Positions 1 to 7,353 of a stretch of DNA of 64,000 nt are shown here, in pieces. The stretch's first letter is position 1. Each line of letters starts with the position of its first letter. The position numbers and the translations under genes are program-made. The notes under the pieces are model-generated. The model saw nothing but the letters and a program-made list of their open reading frames with translations, did no database searches and was not told the origin of the DNA. The stretch is from Actinomyces sp. GTDB lineage: Bacteria; Actinomycetota; Actinomycetes; Actinomycetales; Actinomycetaceae. The stretch spans positions 15,119 through 79,118 of the forward strand of contig NZ_JAUMUL010000005.1 in NCBI RefSeq assembly GCF_030530635.1. The letters are read 5' to 3'.

Positions 1-283
1 GGGCATTGTGGAGCACAAGGGGCTCGCACTGGACATCCACACGCGCCGAGTACGCGTGGACGGGCGGTGGGTGGACCTGTCGGCCCGGGAGTTCGCGCTC
101 GCCGAGATGTTCATTCGGCATCCCAGGCAGGTGCTCAGCCGCGAGCAACTGCTGGCGAATGTGTGGGGACTGGATTTCGACCCCGGCTCGAACGTGGTGG
201 ACGTGTACGTCTCCTACCTGCGAAGCAAGTTCGGCAAGGACCGGCTGGAAACCGTCCGCGGCGTCGGCTACCGGCTCATCTAA
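1..283 (+). CDS. Response regulator, C-terminal DNA-binding domain (5' part outside window)
   Basis: The reading frame is open from the window edge to a TAA at 281-283. The ~93 residues form an OmpR/PhoB-type winged helix (Trans_reg_C): the segment LSAREFALAEMFIRHP, the recognition region SREQLLANVWG, then VVDVYVSYLRSKFG and the wing ending RGVGYRLI. The receiver domain with its phospho-aspartate lies upstream and is not visible. By family this is a DNA-binding transcription factor activated by a partner sensor kinase, which must also lie outside the window because the next gene downstream is unrelated and on the other strand. The exact regulon cannot be told from this fragment. Confidence 0.9.
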   Translation, partial: GIVEHKGLALDIHTRRVRVDGRWVDLSAREFALAEMFIRHPRQVLSREQLLANVWGLDFDPGSNVVDVYVSYLRSKFGKDRLETVRGVGYRLI

Positions 284-343
284 GTCCCGCACTGCCCCGC
301 GTCGACCGACGACGAGTGGGCGCCCCCGGCCTTCTGGATACGG

Positions 344-997
344 GGCTCTTCCGGTTTGGGGGTGTGGTGTGGTTGTGGCGGGGCTGCGGCAGAAGTGTCG
401 CCGATGCCCTGAGACATGACACGGGCCGGGGCGTCTGCTTGGCCGGTTGGACGTTAACAACGCCACTTAACGTTCTGCTGCATACCTGCGGGCCCTTCAG
501 CAGACGGTTAACCGGCGCTGTTAACCCCGAAGTGGCGTAGCAGACCGCCAAGTGGCGTGGCAGATGGACCCACTCCCAGGCGCCGGGGATGCCGGCAGCC
601 AAGTGCAGCCAAGTCCGGCACGGTTGAACCAGCGCGATTCATCGCATCCTTCACCTCGCAACACTCCGGCCACCACACTCACCAACACCAAGAGCCGGTC
701 TGGGCGGGTCGGTGGGGTTGTTCGACGACGCCGGTTAGCCGCCGCCGACGCGGCCCGACGAGTCCTTGCCCGCCCGAGAACGTCCTGTCCTGGTCGAACA
801 CGACCTCATGAGCCCGAAACCCTACCGAACGTGGAGGGTTTGGGGCGCACAAGGACGTTCTCGGCAAACCAGCACCCACCGAACACGACCCCGCCGGACC
901 GACATCGACCTCATCCGCCCCCGAACACAACCCCCACACCGCAGCCCGGGCCTAAGCCACCACGTCGCAATCACCACACCCACAAACCGGAAGAGCG
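344..997. mobile_element. 654-bp non-autonomous element with ISL3-type ends
   Basis: The left end reads GGCTCTTCCGGTTTGGGGGT and the right end is its imperfect reverse complement (CACACCCACAAACCGGAAGAGC, written here in two parts: CACACCCACAAAC then CGGAAGAGC). The flanks are GGATACGG (336-343) and GGATACAG (998-1005), a 7/8 match at the 8-bp duplication length known for the ISL3 family. No transposase frame is recognisable inside; long open frames here are arginine- or proline-rich with no domain. The interior carries a small repeat array (454-564) and a 13-bp inverted repeat, CCGAGAACGTCCT, at 774-786 and 852-864. The insertion sits in the loop of the split hairpin 308-326/1005-1023. Confidence 0.65.
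454..564. repeat. 20-bp-period array with inverted partner (unit AAGTGGCG)
   Basis: AAGTGGCGTAGCAGA starts at 530 and AAGTGGCGTGGCAGA at 550, exactly 20 bp apart. An inverted copy of the core, CGCCACTT, lies at 461-468. Three GTTAAC sextets (453-458, 507-512, 520-525) are interspersed. The arrangement (direct units at a fixed period plus an inverted unit) matches arrays elsewhere in this window although the unit sequence differs. It lies inside the ISL3-type element. Confidence 0.5.
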
Positions 998-1029
998 GGA
1001 TACAGGGGCGCCCACTCGTCGTCTACCGG

Positions 1030-1488
1030 TCAGTTGTCGTCATCGTCATCGTCATCGTCGTCCCTGTCATCGTCCTTGTCGTCATAATCGTCGTCGTAGT
1101 CGACCCCGGTGCCGCCACTGTTAGTGGTGCCAGCACCGTTATTGCTCGTGTTGCCGCCGTAACCCGACCCGTAGCCGCCCTGAGGCGATACATCCTGCGG
1201 CGGTGCTTGCTGCACCACCTCGGGTACTGAGACGGCAGCTTCACCGGTGGTGGCACCGCCATTGGATTGCGGCGCGGGCGAGGCGGAGGGTGACGCGGAG
1301 GGCGTCATCAGGGGCCCTGCGCTGCGGCCGGCCTGCACAGTCGCGGTTGCAGCCGAAGTCATGGCAATGCCGGGTTCGTCATCGAGGCCGTCGGGACGGC
1401 GCAGAATCAGGATCGCGACGCAAACGAGCAGGACGGTGGCCGCAGCCGCGACTAGTACTGCCAGCGGTCTGCCTCGGTCAGGGTTCAT
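1030..1488 (-). CDS. Single-pass membrane protein with Asp-rich C-terminal tail
   Basis: The 152-residue product is not recognised as a named family. It begins with a short charged head (MNPDRGRP), one membrane segment at about residues 8-28 (LAVLVAAAATVLLVCVAILI), then a low-complexity Ser/Ala/Pro and Gly/Asn/Gln-rich extracytoplasmic stretch. It ends in about 25 residues that are nearly all Asp (YDDDYDDKDDDRDDDDDDD type) and a final Asn. No sortase motif follows the tail. GGAGG lies 7 nt before the ATG, which fixes the start. The tail is encoded by a GAC/GAT trinucleotide tract (about 1030-1105) that could vary in length by slippage. An acidic tail of this type could bind divalent cations; that is speculation. 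Confidence 0.7.
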   Translation of the reverse strand: MNPDRGRPLAVLVAAAATVLLVCVAILILRRPDGLDDEPGIAMTSAATATVQAGRSAGPLMTPSASPSASPAPQSNGGATTGEAAVSVPEVVQQAPPQDVSPQGGYGSGYGGNTSNNGAGTTNSGGTGVDYDDDYDDKDDDRDDDDDDDDDN

Positions 1489-1511
1489 GGCTATACCTCC
1501 TGGTGGGTTAC

Positions 1512-1533
1512 CCCGGCGCCGGAGAGCGCCGGG
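1512..1533 (-). terminator. Hairpin between proA and the Asp-rich protein gene
   Basis: CCCGGCGC (1512-1519) and GCGCCGGG (1526-1533) form a perfect 8-bp stem with a 6-nt loop, 14 nt after the proA stop on the minus strand. No clear T-run follows, so termination strength is uncertain. Confidence 0.4.
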
Positions 1534-1546
1534 ACGGGCCTCCGAG

Positions 1547-2869
1547 TCAGGGGCGTATGTGCCCCTCCCCCTCGACGACCCACTTGGTAGTGGTCAGCGC
1601 CGCCAGCCCCATGGGGCCGCGGGCGTGCAGCTTCTGGGTGGAGATACCGAGCTCGGCACCCAGCCCCAACTGCCCGCCGTCAGTGAAGCGGGTGGATGCG
1701 TTGACCATGACGGCGGCGGAGTCGACCCGGCCGACGAACTGGTTCATGGCTTTCACGTCCTGCGTCAGGATCGCCTCGGTGTGTCCGGTTGAGTATGCGG
1801 CGATATGAGCAATGGCGTCGTCGATGGCGTCGACCACGCGCACGGCCAGGTCCAGGCTACCGTATTCCGTCTCCCAATCCGCCTCGGTGGCGTCTACGAG
1901 TAGGTCGCCGTACCCCCGTGCGGCAGCATGCTCCTCCAGCTGGGCGTGCGCGGAGGTGTCGGCATGCAGGGTCACGCCGCACTCCCACAACGCGTCCGCA
2001 GCAGCGGGCAGATAGGTGGAGGCGACCGCGCGGTGTACGAGCAGCGTCTCGGCGGCATTGCACACCCCCACCCGCTGAGTCTTGGCGTTGACGATGATGT
2101 CGACGGCTCCGGTCAGGTCGGCAGCAGCGTCAACGTATACGTGGCAGTTGCCCGAGCCGGTCTCGATCACGGGCACGCTCGACTCCTCGACGACCGCACG
2201 GATCAGGCCCGCACCACCACGGGGCACGAGCACATCGATCAGGCCACGTGCCTGCATGAGGGCAGTGGCGCCTGCGCGGCCCGCCGGATCGACGGTCGTC
2301 ACCAGATCGGGGGGCAGGCCCGCTTCCTCCAGGGCGTCGCGCAGCACGGTGATAATGGCCGCATTGGTGTCTGCGGCCGCACTGCCCCCGCGCAGAACTA
2401 CCGCGTTCCCGGACTTGAGGGTCAGGGCGGCAACATCCACGGTGACGTTGGGACGGGCCTCGTAGATCATGCCGACCACGCCCAGAGGGACGCGCACGCG
2501 CCGTACCCGCAGACCATTGGGCAGGGTTTGACCGTCTACCACCTCACCAACCGGGTCGGGCAGGGCGGCGATCTCACGCAGGGCGTCGGCAATGGCGGCG
2601 ATGCGCTCGGCGTTCAGGGCGAGGCGGTCCACGAGCCCGGGCTTCATACCGACCTCCCGGGCGCGCGCCAGATCCCGGGCATTAGCGGCGAGAACCGGCT
2701 CGCTGCGGGCGACTAGCGCGTCCGCCATGGCCAGCAGCGCAGCATCCTTGCGCTCACGATTGACACCCGCCAGAACACGCTGAGCCCGACGGGCGGCGCC
2801 GGCAGTGGCGGCGACCAGGGCTTCGGCATCGTTAACGGAGACGGCGGCATCTGGTTGGGAGGTCGTCAT
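1547..2869 (-). CDS. proA: Gamma-glutamyl phosphate reductase (glutamate-5-semialdehyde dehydrogenase)
   Basis: ProA reduces gamma-glutamyl phosphate to glutamate-5-semialdehyde with NADPH, the second step of proline synthesis. The 440-residue length is usual for the family. Hallmarks seen are the early PVGEVVDG...[26 protein letters not shown] region, the nucleotide-binding stretch [11 protein letters not shown], and the catalytic cysteine in [14 protein letters not shown] chose the ATG at 2869 (MTTSQPDAA); an upstream extension in the same frame has no family resemblance. The upstream enzyme gene proB is not adjacent: it lies at 7354-8544, separated by the cassette and other genes. The first 49 codons are duplicated at 4915-5061. 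Confidence 0.95.
   Translation of the reverse strand: MTTSQPDAAVSVNDAEALVAATAGAARRAQRVLAGVNRERKDAALLAMADALVARSEPVLAANARDLARAREVGMKPGLVDRLALNAERIAAIADALREIAALPDPVGEVVDGQTLPNGLRVRRVRVPLGVVGMIYEARPNVTVDVAALTLKSGNAVVLRGGSAAADTNAAIITVLRDALEEAGLPPDLVTTVDPAGRAGATALMQARGLIDVLVPRGGAGLIRAVVEESSVPVIETGSGNCHVYVDAAADLTGAVDIIVNAKTQRVGVCNAAETLLVHRAVASTYLPAAADALWECGVTLHADTSAHAQLEEHAAARGYGDLLVDATEADWETEYGSLDLAVRVVDAIDDAIAHIAAYSTGHTEAILTQDVKAMNQFVGRVDSAAVMVNASTRFTDGGQLGLGAELGISTQKLHARGPMGLAALTTTKWVVEGEGHIRP
2723..2869 (-). repeat. Direct repeat copy 1: proA codons 1-49
   Basis: This 5' segment of proA recurs in the same orientation at 4915-5061. About ten mismatches over 147 bp are seen by eye (roughly 93% identity). 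Similarity stops at the ATG on one side (upstream sequences are unrelated) and after codon 49 on the other. The two copies bracket the AAA-ATPase/TOPRIM gene pair. Confidence 0.85.
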
Positions 2870-3010
2870 AATACCGACTCTAGTCGCCCTCGGGCCGGGC
2901 CGGTAGGTGTGCGCCTCCCACCATCCGCCGATACCGCCGAGGGCCCCTGGATGTGCAACGGAACAACGACACGTGGGCTGCCCTCGGCCCGACCAGAACC
3001 CACCACCGGC

Positions 3011-3033
3011 CACACACCCAAACGCGAAGAGCC
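3011..3033. repeat. Solitary ISL3-type terminal repeat
   Basis: The sequence CACACACCCAAACGCG followed by AAGAGCC resembles the right ends of the elements at 344-997 and 6705-7039. Its orientation means an element would extend to the left, but no matching left end is found before the proA start. It therefore looks like a relic. It stands 63 bp before the ATPase start codon. Confidence 0.45.
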
Positions 3034-3096
3034 CCCAACCGAATGGATTCGATCATCTACGATTAGGTGACTGGCAGCATCGGACGGTGGTAGCTC

Positions 3097-4263
3097 ATGA
3101 GAATCACTCACCTCGCGGCGAGTAACTGGAGGAACTTCAAGACCGTCGAGTTCGACATCGGCGATCGCCTGTTCGTAGTGGGGCCGAACGCGTCAGGCAA
3201 GTCCAACCTGCTGGACATCTTCCGTTTCCTGTCCGACGTCGCCAGTCCGGGCGGCGGGCTGGCAGCAGCCATCGAGCGCCGCGGCGGACTGAGCAAGGTT
3301 CGGAGCCTGTACGCCCGCAACCATGCCAAAGGGCGACTCATTGTCAACGTCACCCTGCAAGACAAGGACACGACCTGGAAGTACCGACTGGCGGTACGCG
3401 GCGAAGCGGGCGGGCACAACCGGCCGATAGTGGATGACGAGCGGGTCGAGAAGGACGGCAAATGCATCCTGTCTCGCCCGGACGTTCAGGATCGTAAAGA
3501 TCCCGAACGGCTCACGCAGACACACCTGGAGCAGATCTCCGCGAATCATGCCTTCCGCGGCATCGCCACCCACCTACAGCGGGTCCAGTACTTCCATCTG
3601 GTTCCACAGATCATTCGAGATCCGGCCCGGTTGGCGCCTACGCAGAACGACCCATACGGCTCGGACTTCATCGCACAGATGAATGGAACACCGGCGATCA
3701 CCCGCAGCGCATGGCTGCGACGCATGCAGGAGGCACTACGCGCCGCGGTTCCGGGATTCGAGTCCCTGACCATCGAGACCGACGCAGCGGGGAAGCCGCA
3801 TCTGATCGCCGGTTACAGGAACTGGCGCTCGACGCCGTCGCGGCAGAACGAGGCCGACTTCTCCGACGGTACGCTCCGCCTCATCGGCCTGCTGTGGTCC
3901 ATTGTCAAGGCCCCGGCCAATCCGGGGGTACTTCTGCTGGAGGAGCCCGAGCTGTCCTTGAACAGCGCCATCGTAAGACTGCTGCCCACGTTGCTCGCTC
4001 AAGTACGGCGTTCCTCGGATTTGCAGATCCTGCTGTCCACCCACGCGCCCGAACTCCTCAACGATGAGGGGATAAGCCCGGACGAGGTGCTGGTTCTGAC
4101 CGTAACGCGGGACGGATCGCAGGCCACCCTGCTGTCCTCACTTCCAGATGCGCTGGCCAACCTCGACTTGGGACTGACCAAGTCCGAGGTCATTGATGGG
4201 CTCATCGCGCCTGACGATCTTGGGGGGCTGCTCAAGGCCGCCAAAACCACCAGGAACCGCTGA
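3097..4263 (+). CDS. AAA-family (ABC/OLD-like) ATPase, predicted defence component
   Basis: The 388-residue protein belongs to the AAA_21/SMC-like ATPases that pair with TOPRIM or DUF4276 partners. The N-terminus LAASNWRNFKTVEFDIG is typical. The Walker A is GPNASGKSN (residues 29-37), an ABC-like signature FSDGTLR lies at 255-261, Walker B is VLLLEEPE (278-285) and the switch histidine is in STHAPEL (314-320). No nuclease domain is fused, so the effector is presumably the next gene, whose ATG overlaps this stop (TGATG). Known systems with this logic are PARIS, RloAB and related abortive-infection pairs; membership in a named one cannot be shown here. The pair is visibly less GC-rich than its surroundings and sits between two copies of the proA 5' end. 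Confidence 0.85.
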   Translation: MRITHLAASNWRNFKTVEFDIGDRLFVVGPNASGKSNLLDIFRFLSDVASPGGGLAAAIERRGGLSKVRSLYARNHAKGRLIVNVTLQDKDTTWKYRLAVRGEAGGHNRPIVDDERVEKDGKCILSRPDVQDRKDPERLTQTHLEQISANHAFRGIATHLQRVQYFHLVPQIIRDPARLAPTQNDPYGSDFIAQMNGTPAITRSAWLRRMQEALRAAVPGFESLTIETDAAGKPHLIAGYRNWRSTPSRQNEADFSDGTLRLIGLLWSIVKAPANPGVLLLEEPELSLNSAIVRLLPTLLAQVRRSSDLQILLSTHAPELLNDEGISPDEVLVLTVTRDGSQATLLSSLPDALANLDLGLTKSEVIDGLIAPDDLGGLLKAAKTTRNR

Positions 4264-4874
4264 TGACCACCACTGCGCCGGTATCGGTAGCTGTCGAGGG
4301 TGAATCCGACGTCGGCATGGCTAACGCCCTGCTTGCCCACGTGGGGCTGTCACGTGCCCGCTGCCTGGTCAAACGAGGGGCGGCGAACCTGGACAAGTTG
4401 ATCCCCGGATTGGCACGAACCACCATCCACAATCCGTGGATCGTCTTTCGCGACTCCGATGGCAAATGTCCTGTCCATCTGCGCGAGCAACTGGTGGGGT
4501 CCAGGAGCCACGGCGACGGTTTCGAACTCCGCCTCGCCTGTACCATGACAGAGGCCTGGCTCCTGGCGGATGTGCGGGGGTTCTCCGCATATTTCAAGGT
4601 TCCCATGATCAGGCTGCCGCAGGCACCGGACGACCTTCCGCACGCCAAGCGGGAACTGCTGGTGTTGTGCCAACGGCACTCGCCCCGTTCCATCCGGGGC
4701 GATATGGTCCGTCCCGACGGCACTACTGGCCCCCTGTACGTCCAACGGATAAACGAGTTCGCGAGTAGGCATTGGGACGTGAAACAGGCTTGCGTCCGCA
4801 GCCCCAGCCTGGCCCGTTCGGTCACCCGGCTGGCAGCCTTGCGGAACGAACTCCTGGCGAGGTCTCCACGCTGA
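4263..4874 (+). CDS. DUF4276-like TOPRIM protein, predicted effector nuclease
   Basis: The 203-residue protein starts on an ATG overlapping the ATPase stop, so the two are translationally coupled. TOPRIM-like hallmarks are an early acidic motif VEGESD (residues 11-16, Glu12), the DxD pair in VFRDSDG (Asp64, Asp66) and a conserved-looking MTEAWLLAD (95-103). These agree with DUF4276 family proteins, usually encoded beside AAA ATPases and predicted to cleave nucleic acid. By analogy with PARIS and OLD-type systems the ATPase would sense infection and release or activate this protein. No immunity gene is visible. Family assignment is from motifs only; nuclease activity and target are inferred. 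Confidence 0.75.
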   Translation: MTTTAPVSVAVEGESDVGMANALLAHVGLSRARCLVKRGAANLDKLIPGLARTTIHNPWIVFRDSDGKCPVHLREQLVGSRSHGDGFELRLACTMTEAWLLADVRGFSAYFKVPMIRLPQAPDDLPHAKRELLVLCQRHSPRSIRGDMVRPDGTTGPLYVQRINEFASRHWDVKQACVRSPSLARSVTRLAALRNELLARSPR

Positions 4875-4914
4875 CAGCCCACAAGGTCCCCAAACCGCCC
4901 CGGTGCGGATGCAA

Positions 4915-5061
4915 CGCCATGGCCAGCAGCGCAGCATCCTTGCGCTCACGATTGACCCCCGCCAGTACGCGCTGAGCCCGACGGGCGGAGCCGGCAGTGG
5001 CGGCGACCAGGGCTTCGGCATCGTTAACGAAGACGGCGGCATCTAGCTGGGATGTCGCCAT
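4915..5061 (-). pseudogene. Orphan fragment of the proA 5' end (direct repeat copy 2)
   Basis: The minus strand encodes MATSQLDAAVFVNDAE and continues in frame through [14 protein letters not shown], matching ProA residues 1-49 with few substitutions, then diverges into unrelated sequence. The fragment has no catalytic part and is not a gene. Sequence upstream of its ATG is unrelated to that of the real proA. Because it lies on the far side of the ATPase/TOPRIM pair in the same orientation, it is best explained as the second junction of an insertion, or as the surviving end of a tandem proA duplication. Confidence 0.85.
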
Positions 5062-5157
5062 GGCACCGCACAACGAACTCGCCGCCCATCTCAACTCCGG
5101 TCCTACCCGAACCAGAGGCAGCACGGTTGAGAGGACTTCCTACTCCTGCAGCGACCA

Positions 5158-5733
5158 TCACAGCTGCACTGAAGAGTGCGGTAGCGTCTCGATGAGCCTG
5201 GCCAGATCATGCAGCGTCCTGAAGAAAGTGGGGCTGGGCTCGGCTCTGCCTGCGTCGATCATCTCAACCTCGGCGACAACGATGGCGGCCAGGAACACGG
5301 CGACCTGTTCAGGGTCCCGAATTCCGAGTTCGGGGCGCTGATCAATGTAGGCCACGAACTTGCGCTGAAGGAAGCGCGTGAGTTCTTTTCTCGAGTCCAG
5401 CTCGGGCGTGCGGATGGAACTCAGACGACCGAAAACAGCGACCATCTGCATGAGGGCCGCCACCAGGCGCCCAACTTCCGCCTCACCGGCCTCTATGGCG
5501 GCCTCACTTTCGTCTACCACAGCCCCGTATGCCTCGAACTGCCGTTGCAGCAGCCTCTCCGCCAGATCGAATTTGTCGCGGTAGTGATAGTAGAACGTAC
5601 CCTTCGATATACGACACTCGCGAATGATCTCGGTCACAGTCATCTGCGAGAAGTCCTTCCCCTCCAGAAGTCGCATGAACGTATTCTCAATGTTCTCGCG
5701 CGTCTTCACCACGCGCAGATCTTCCTCGTTCAC
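5158..5733 (-). CDS. TetR/AcrR family transcriptional regulator
   Basis: The 191-residue protein has the TetR helix-turn-helix at about residues 12-58, including MTVTEIIRECRISKGTFYYHYRDKFDL; the C-terminal part is a helical ligand or dimer domain. It starts on GTG at 5733 preceded by GGGAG. It is divergent from the HXXEE membrane protein gene with 132 bp between the starts, the usual layout for a local repressor. Direct repeats of GACAGTTC in that gap are a plausible operator. The inducer is unknown. Confidence 0.9.
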   Translation of the reverse strand: MNEEDLRVVKTRENIENTFMRLLEGKDFSQMTVTEIIRECRISKGTFYYHYRDKFDLAERLLQRQFEAYGAVVDESEAAIEAGEAEVGRLVAALMQMVAVFGRLSSIRTPELDSRKELTRFLQRKFVAYIDQRPELGIRDPEQVAVFLAAIVVAEVEMIDAGRAEPSPTFFRTLHDLARLIETLPHSSVQL

Positions 5734-5747
5734 GGCGCTCCCAGCTA

Positions 5748-5769
5748 GACAGTTCTAGACCGACAGTTC
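5748..5769. promoter_or_regulatory. Candidate TetR operator: two GACAGTTC repeats
   Basis: GACAGTTC occurs at 5748-5755 and 5762-5769, a 14-bp period, between the divergent TetR and HXXEE genes. On the minus strand a TACAAT box (5774-5779) lies just upstream, so a repressor bound here would block the regulator's own promoter. Role inferred. Confidence 0.4.
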
Positions 5770-5798
5770 AATATTGTACCATCTGATCATTCTGTCCA

Positions 5799-5827
5799 TT
5801 GAGGTGCGTCGCTGGGCGCCGTATAAC
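5799..5827 (+). promoter_or_regulatory. Sigma-A-type promoter for the HXXEE protein
   Basis: TTGAGG (5799-5804) and TATAAC (5822-5827) are separated by 17 bp, 38 bp before the ATG at 5866. Confidence 0.55.
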
Positions 5828-5865
5828 GGCACCAACGGACAAATCCTCAAGTGGAAGGTGACGCC

Positions 5866-6498
5866 ATGGGCAAGGCGATCGTGAACTACTGGCACTACGT
5901 ATCAGTGTTCCTGGCGGGAGGTGTGGCACTCGCAGCCATCCTCCTGCCGGGCGACTTGCTGTTGAAACTGCAGCTGGCGTCGGCGATGGTGCTGCTTTTG
6001 CATTTTTTTGAGGAGTTTGGATTCCCCGGCGGCTTTCCCCTGATGGGCATTAAGGTGCTCATGGGCAGTGAGGAGATGGACTCATCCAAATGGGATTGCA
6101 ACAACCTCAGCTCTATGTACGGCAACTGGGGCTTCCTGCTACTAGTCTATATTACGCCAATAATCCTCCCCGGCCCGCGTCCGCTCGTACTGGCGGCCAT
6201 GCTCTTCAACATTGCCGAGATCATCATGCACCTCGTGGTGTTCAATGTAAGACTGCGCACTGTCTATAACCCCGGCATAGTTACGGCGGTGCTGGGCCTT
6301 ACCCCAATCACGATCATCTACTTCACACGGATCTTCGACCCGACGTTGTTCGAGTGCTACGACTGGGCGATCGCCGTCGCCTGGCTCGTAGCCGCGTTCT
6401 GGTTGTGCTTCCGCTCGCCGATCTACTGGGGCCTGGGGCGAAAACTGGGCTTCGCGCTGACTGATCAGAGCGCCTACGGCATCGCGGCAGTGAAGTAA
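5866..6498 (+). CDS. HXXEE-domain integral membrane protein
   Basis: The 210-residue protein has about six hydrophobic segments and the motif HFFEE (residues 46-50) that names the HXXEE family, followed by FGFPGGFP. A second polar motif, AEIIMH, falls inside a later helix. The family is widespread, often next to a TetR regulator as here, and its biochemical role is unknown. I prefer the ATG at 5866, which has GGAAGG at a good distance, over an in-frame GTG at 5851. Base composition is lower in GC than the housekeeping genes around it, suggesting an accessory gene. Confidence 0.8.
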   Translation: MGKAIVNYWHYVSVFLAGGVALAAILLPGDLLLKLQLASAMVLLLHFFEEFGFPGGFPLMGIKVLMGSEEMDSSKWDCNNLSSMYGNWGFLLLVYITPIILPGPRPLVLAAMLFNIAEIIMHLVVFNVRLRTVYNPGIVTAVLGLTPITIIYFTRIFDPTLFECYDWAIAVAWLVAAFWLCFRSPIYWGLGRKLGFALTDQSAYGIAAVK

Positions 6499-6704
6499 AG
6501 GGGCTCTACGTGCTTGGGGTGTGGCTGGTGGTGCATTCTGGACGCCCCGAGGTTGTTCTGCTTGGCGCGAAGCCCTGCCGACTGTGGAGGGTTTGGGGAG
6601 TGTGAAGTTGTGTTCGGCGGGCCAGCCATACCGCGGGCGGCCTGCGCATCGCCGTTGAGGTCCGTGGGTCGGCGCCGTCTTTAGGTGTGAATTGCTGGTT
6701 AACG
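6499..6704. other. Non-coding stretch left of the second ISL3-type element
   Basis: No gene is recognised. It contains GTGGAGGGTTTGGGG (6584-6598), identical to 831-845 inside the first ISL3-type element, so part of this sequence is probably repeat-derived. Confidence 0.4.
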
Positions 6705-7039
6705 GGCTCTTCCGGATTGAGGGTGTGCCGGTGTTGGGCGGTGTCTACCTGGTGGGTTGGGTGCTGGTGGGTGGTGTGCACCCGGGCGGCCTTCCCGGGG
6801 GCGCAAGTGTCCAAATCGATGACAAACGCCCCGTCAGCGTCCCGGAACCGGTTCGTGAATCGTTGGAATAGCAACGTTTCGCGCCGCACGGACAGCGGCT
6901 TGAGCGGCGTTTGTCATCAATTTGGACACTTCGGGCCACCACCCACACCACTTCGCGTCAACGACAGGCCACCCAGACAAGCCCCCATCCCGAGATCACC
7001 CCTCCAACGCCCGCCGTCACACCCCAAATCGGAAGAGCC
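6705..7039. mobile_element. 335-bp ISL3-type MITE with perfect 8-bp target duplication
   Basis: The left end GGCTCTTCCGGATTGAGGGT and the right end (reading inward GGCTCTTCCGATTTGGGGTG) are imperfect inverted repeats. The element is flanked by identical octamers GGTTAACG at 6697-6704 and 7040-7047. Eight-bp duplications and GGCTCTT termini are known traits of the ISL3 transposase family. No transposase gene is inside; the element is too short to encode one, so it must be moved in trans. A separate 125-bp inverted-repeat element is nested at 6806-6930. Confidence 0.75.
6806..6930. mobile_element. 125-bp element with 25-bp inverted repeats, nested in the MITE
   Basis: The left repeat 6806-6830 starts AGTGTCCAAATCGATGACAA and the right repeat 6906-6930 is its reverse complement with one mismatch in 25. 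No coding content is evident in the 75-bp interior. Another element of similar size with ends beginning GTGTCCA lies at 31048-31178. No target duplication is obvious. The family of the parent transposase is unknown; a long hairpin of another origin is the alternative. Confidence 0.55.
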
Positions 7040-7044
7040 GGTTA

Positions 7045-7103
7045 ACGACCTTGGGGTGTGGTTTACGACCCCGGGGTGGTCGTGAGTCGTACCCCGAGGT
7101 CGT
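7045..7103. repeat. 20-bp-period array with inverted unit (unit ACGACCYYGGGGT)
   Basis: ACGACCTTGGGGT starts at 7045 and ACGACCCCGGGGT at 7065, 20 bp apart. An inverted copy, ACCCCGAGGTCGT, is at 7091-7103. The architecture matches the other arrays of the window. The target duplication of the neighbouring MITE overlaps the first unit, so the MITE inserted into the edge of this array. Nothing recognisable follows in 7104-7353 apart from a degenerate ISL3-like end (CCAAACCGGAAGATC, 7341-7355) overlapping the proB stop. Confidence 0.5.
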
Positions 7104-7353
7104 GAATCGACATCGCGGCCCTCTTGCCAGGCCTCACCAGGTGCGGGCCGGTCTGGCTGCCGAGTGAGTCCCGGACGCGTGCCGGTCCAGATGGTGAATG
7201 CGCCCCCGGGATGGGTGCCGGCGCGCAGACCATGGCGCGGCGGCGTCCCGGGGCGACGACGTCGGCGTTCGCAGGCCGCTCACCGATCTGGCACCGACGT
7301 ATCGAGCATGGCCTACTGGTGGCCTCAGTGCGACGGCCGACCAAACCGGAAGA

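Larger units (their letters stand above)
308..1023. terminator. Split hairpin: ancestral terminator interrupted by an insertion
   Basis: The left arm at 308-326 (GACGACGAGTGGGCGCCCC) and the right arm at 1005-1023 are perfect 19-bp reverse complements. They lie just after the response-regulator stop and just before the end of the convergent gene at 1030. Without the element at 344-997 they would form a strong stem with a loop of about 20 nt, as expected for a bidirectional terminator between convergent genes. The insertion now separates the arms by about 680 bp. The arms are directly visible; the terminator role is inferred. Confidence 0.6.

Noticed and set aside
552..1124. 190-residue Arg/Pro-rich frame
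   Set aside because: It lies in the non-autonomous element and extends antisense into the Asp-rich gene; composition is that of non-coding high-GC DNA.
4822..5124. A second, short proA gene
   Set aside because: Only codons 1-49 match ProA; the rest is unrelated and there is no catalytic region, so it is listed as a fragment.
6506..6889. 127-residue frame on the minus strand
   Set aside because: It spans the ISL3-type element and part of the nested element, has no recognised domain and no ribosome binding site.
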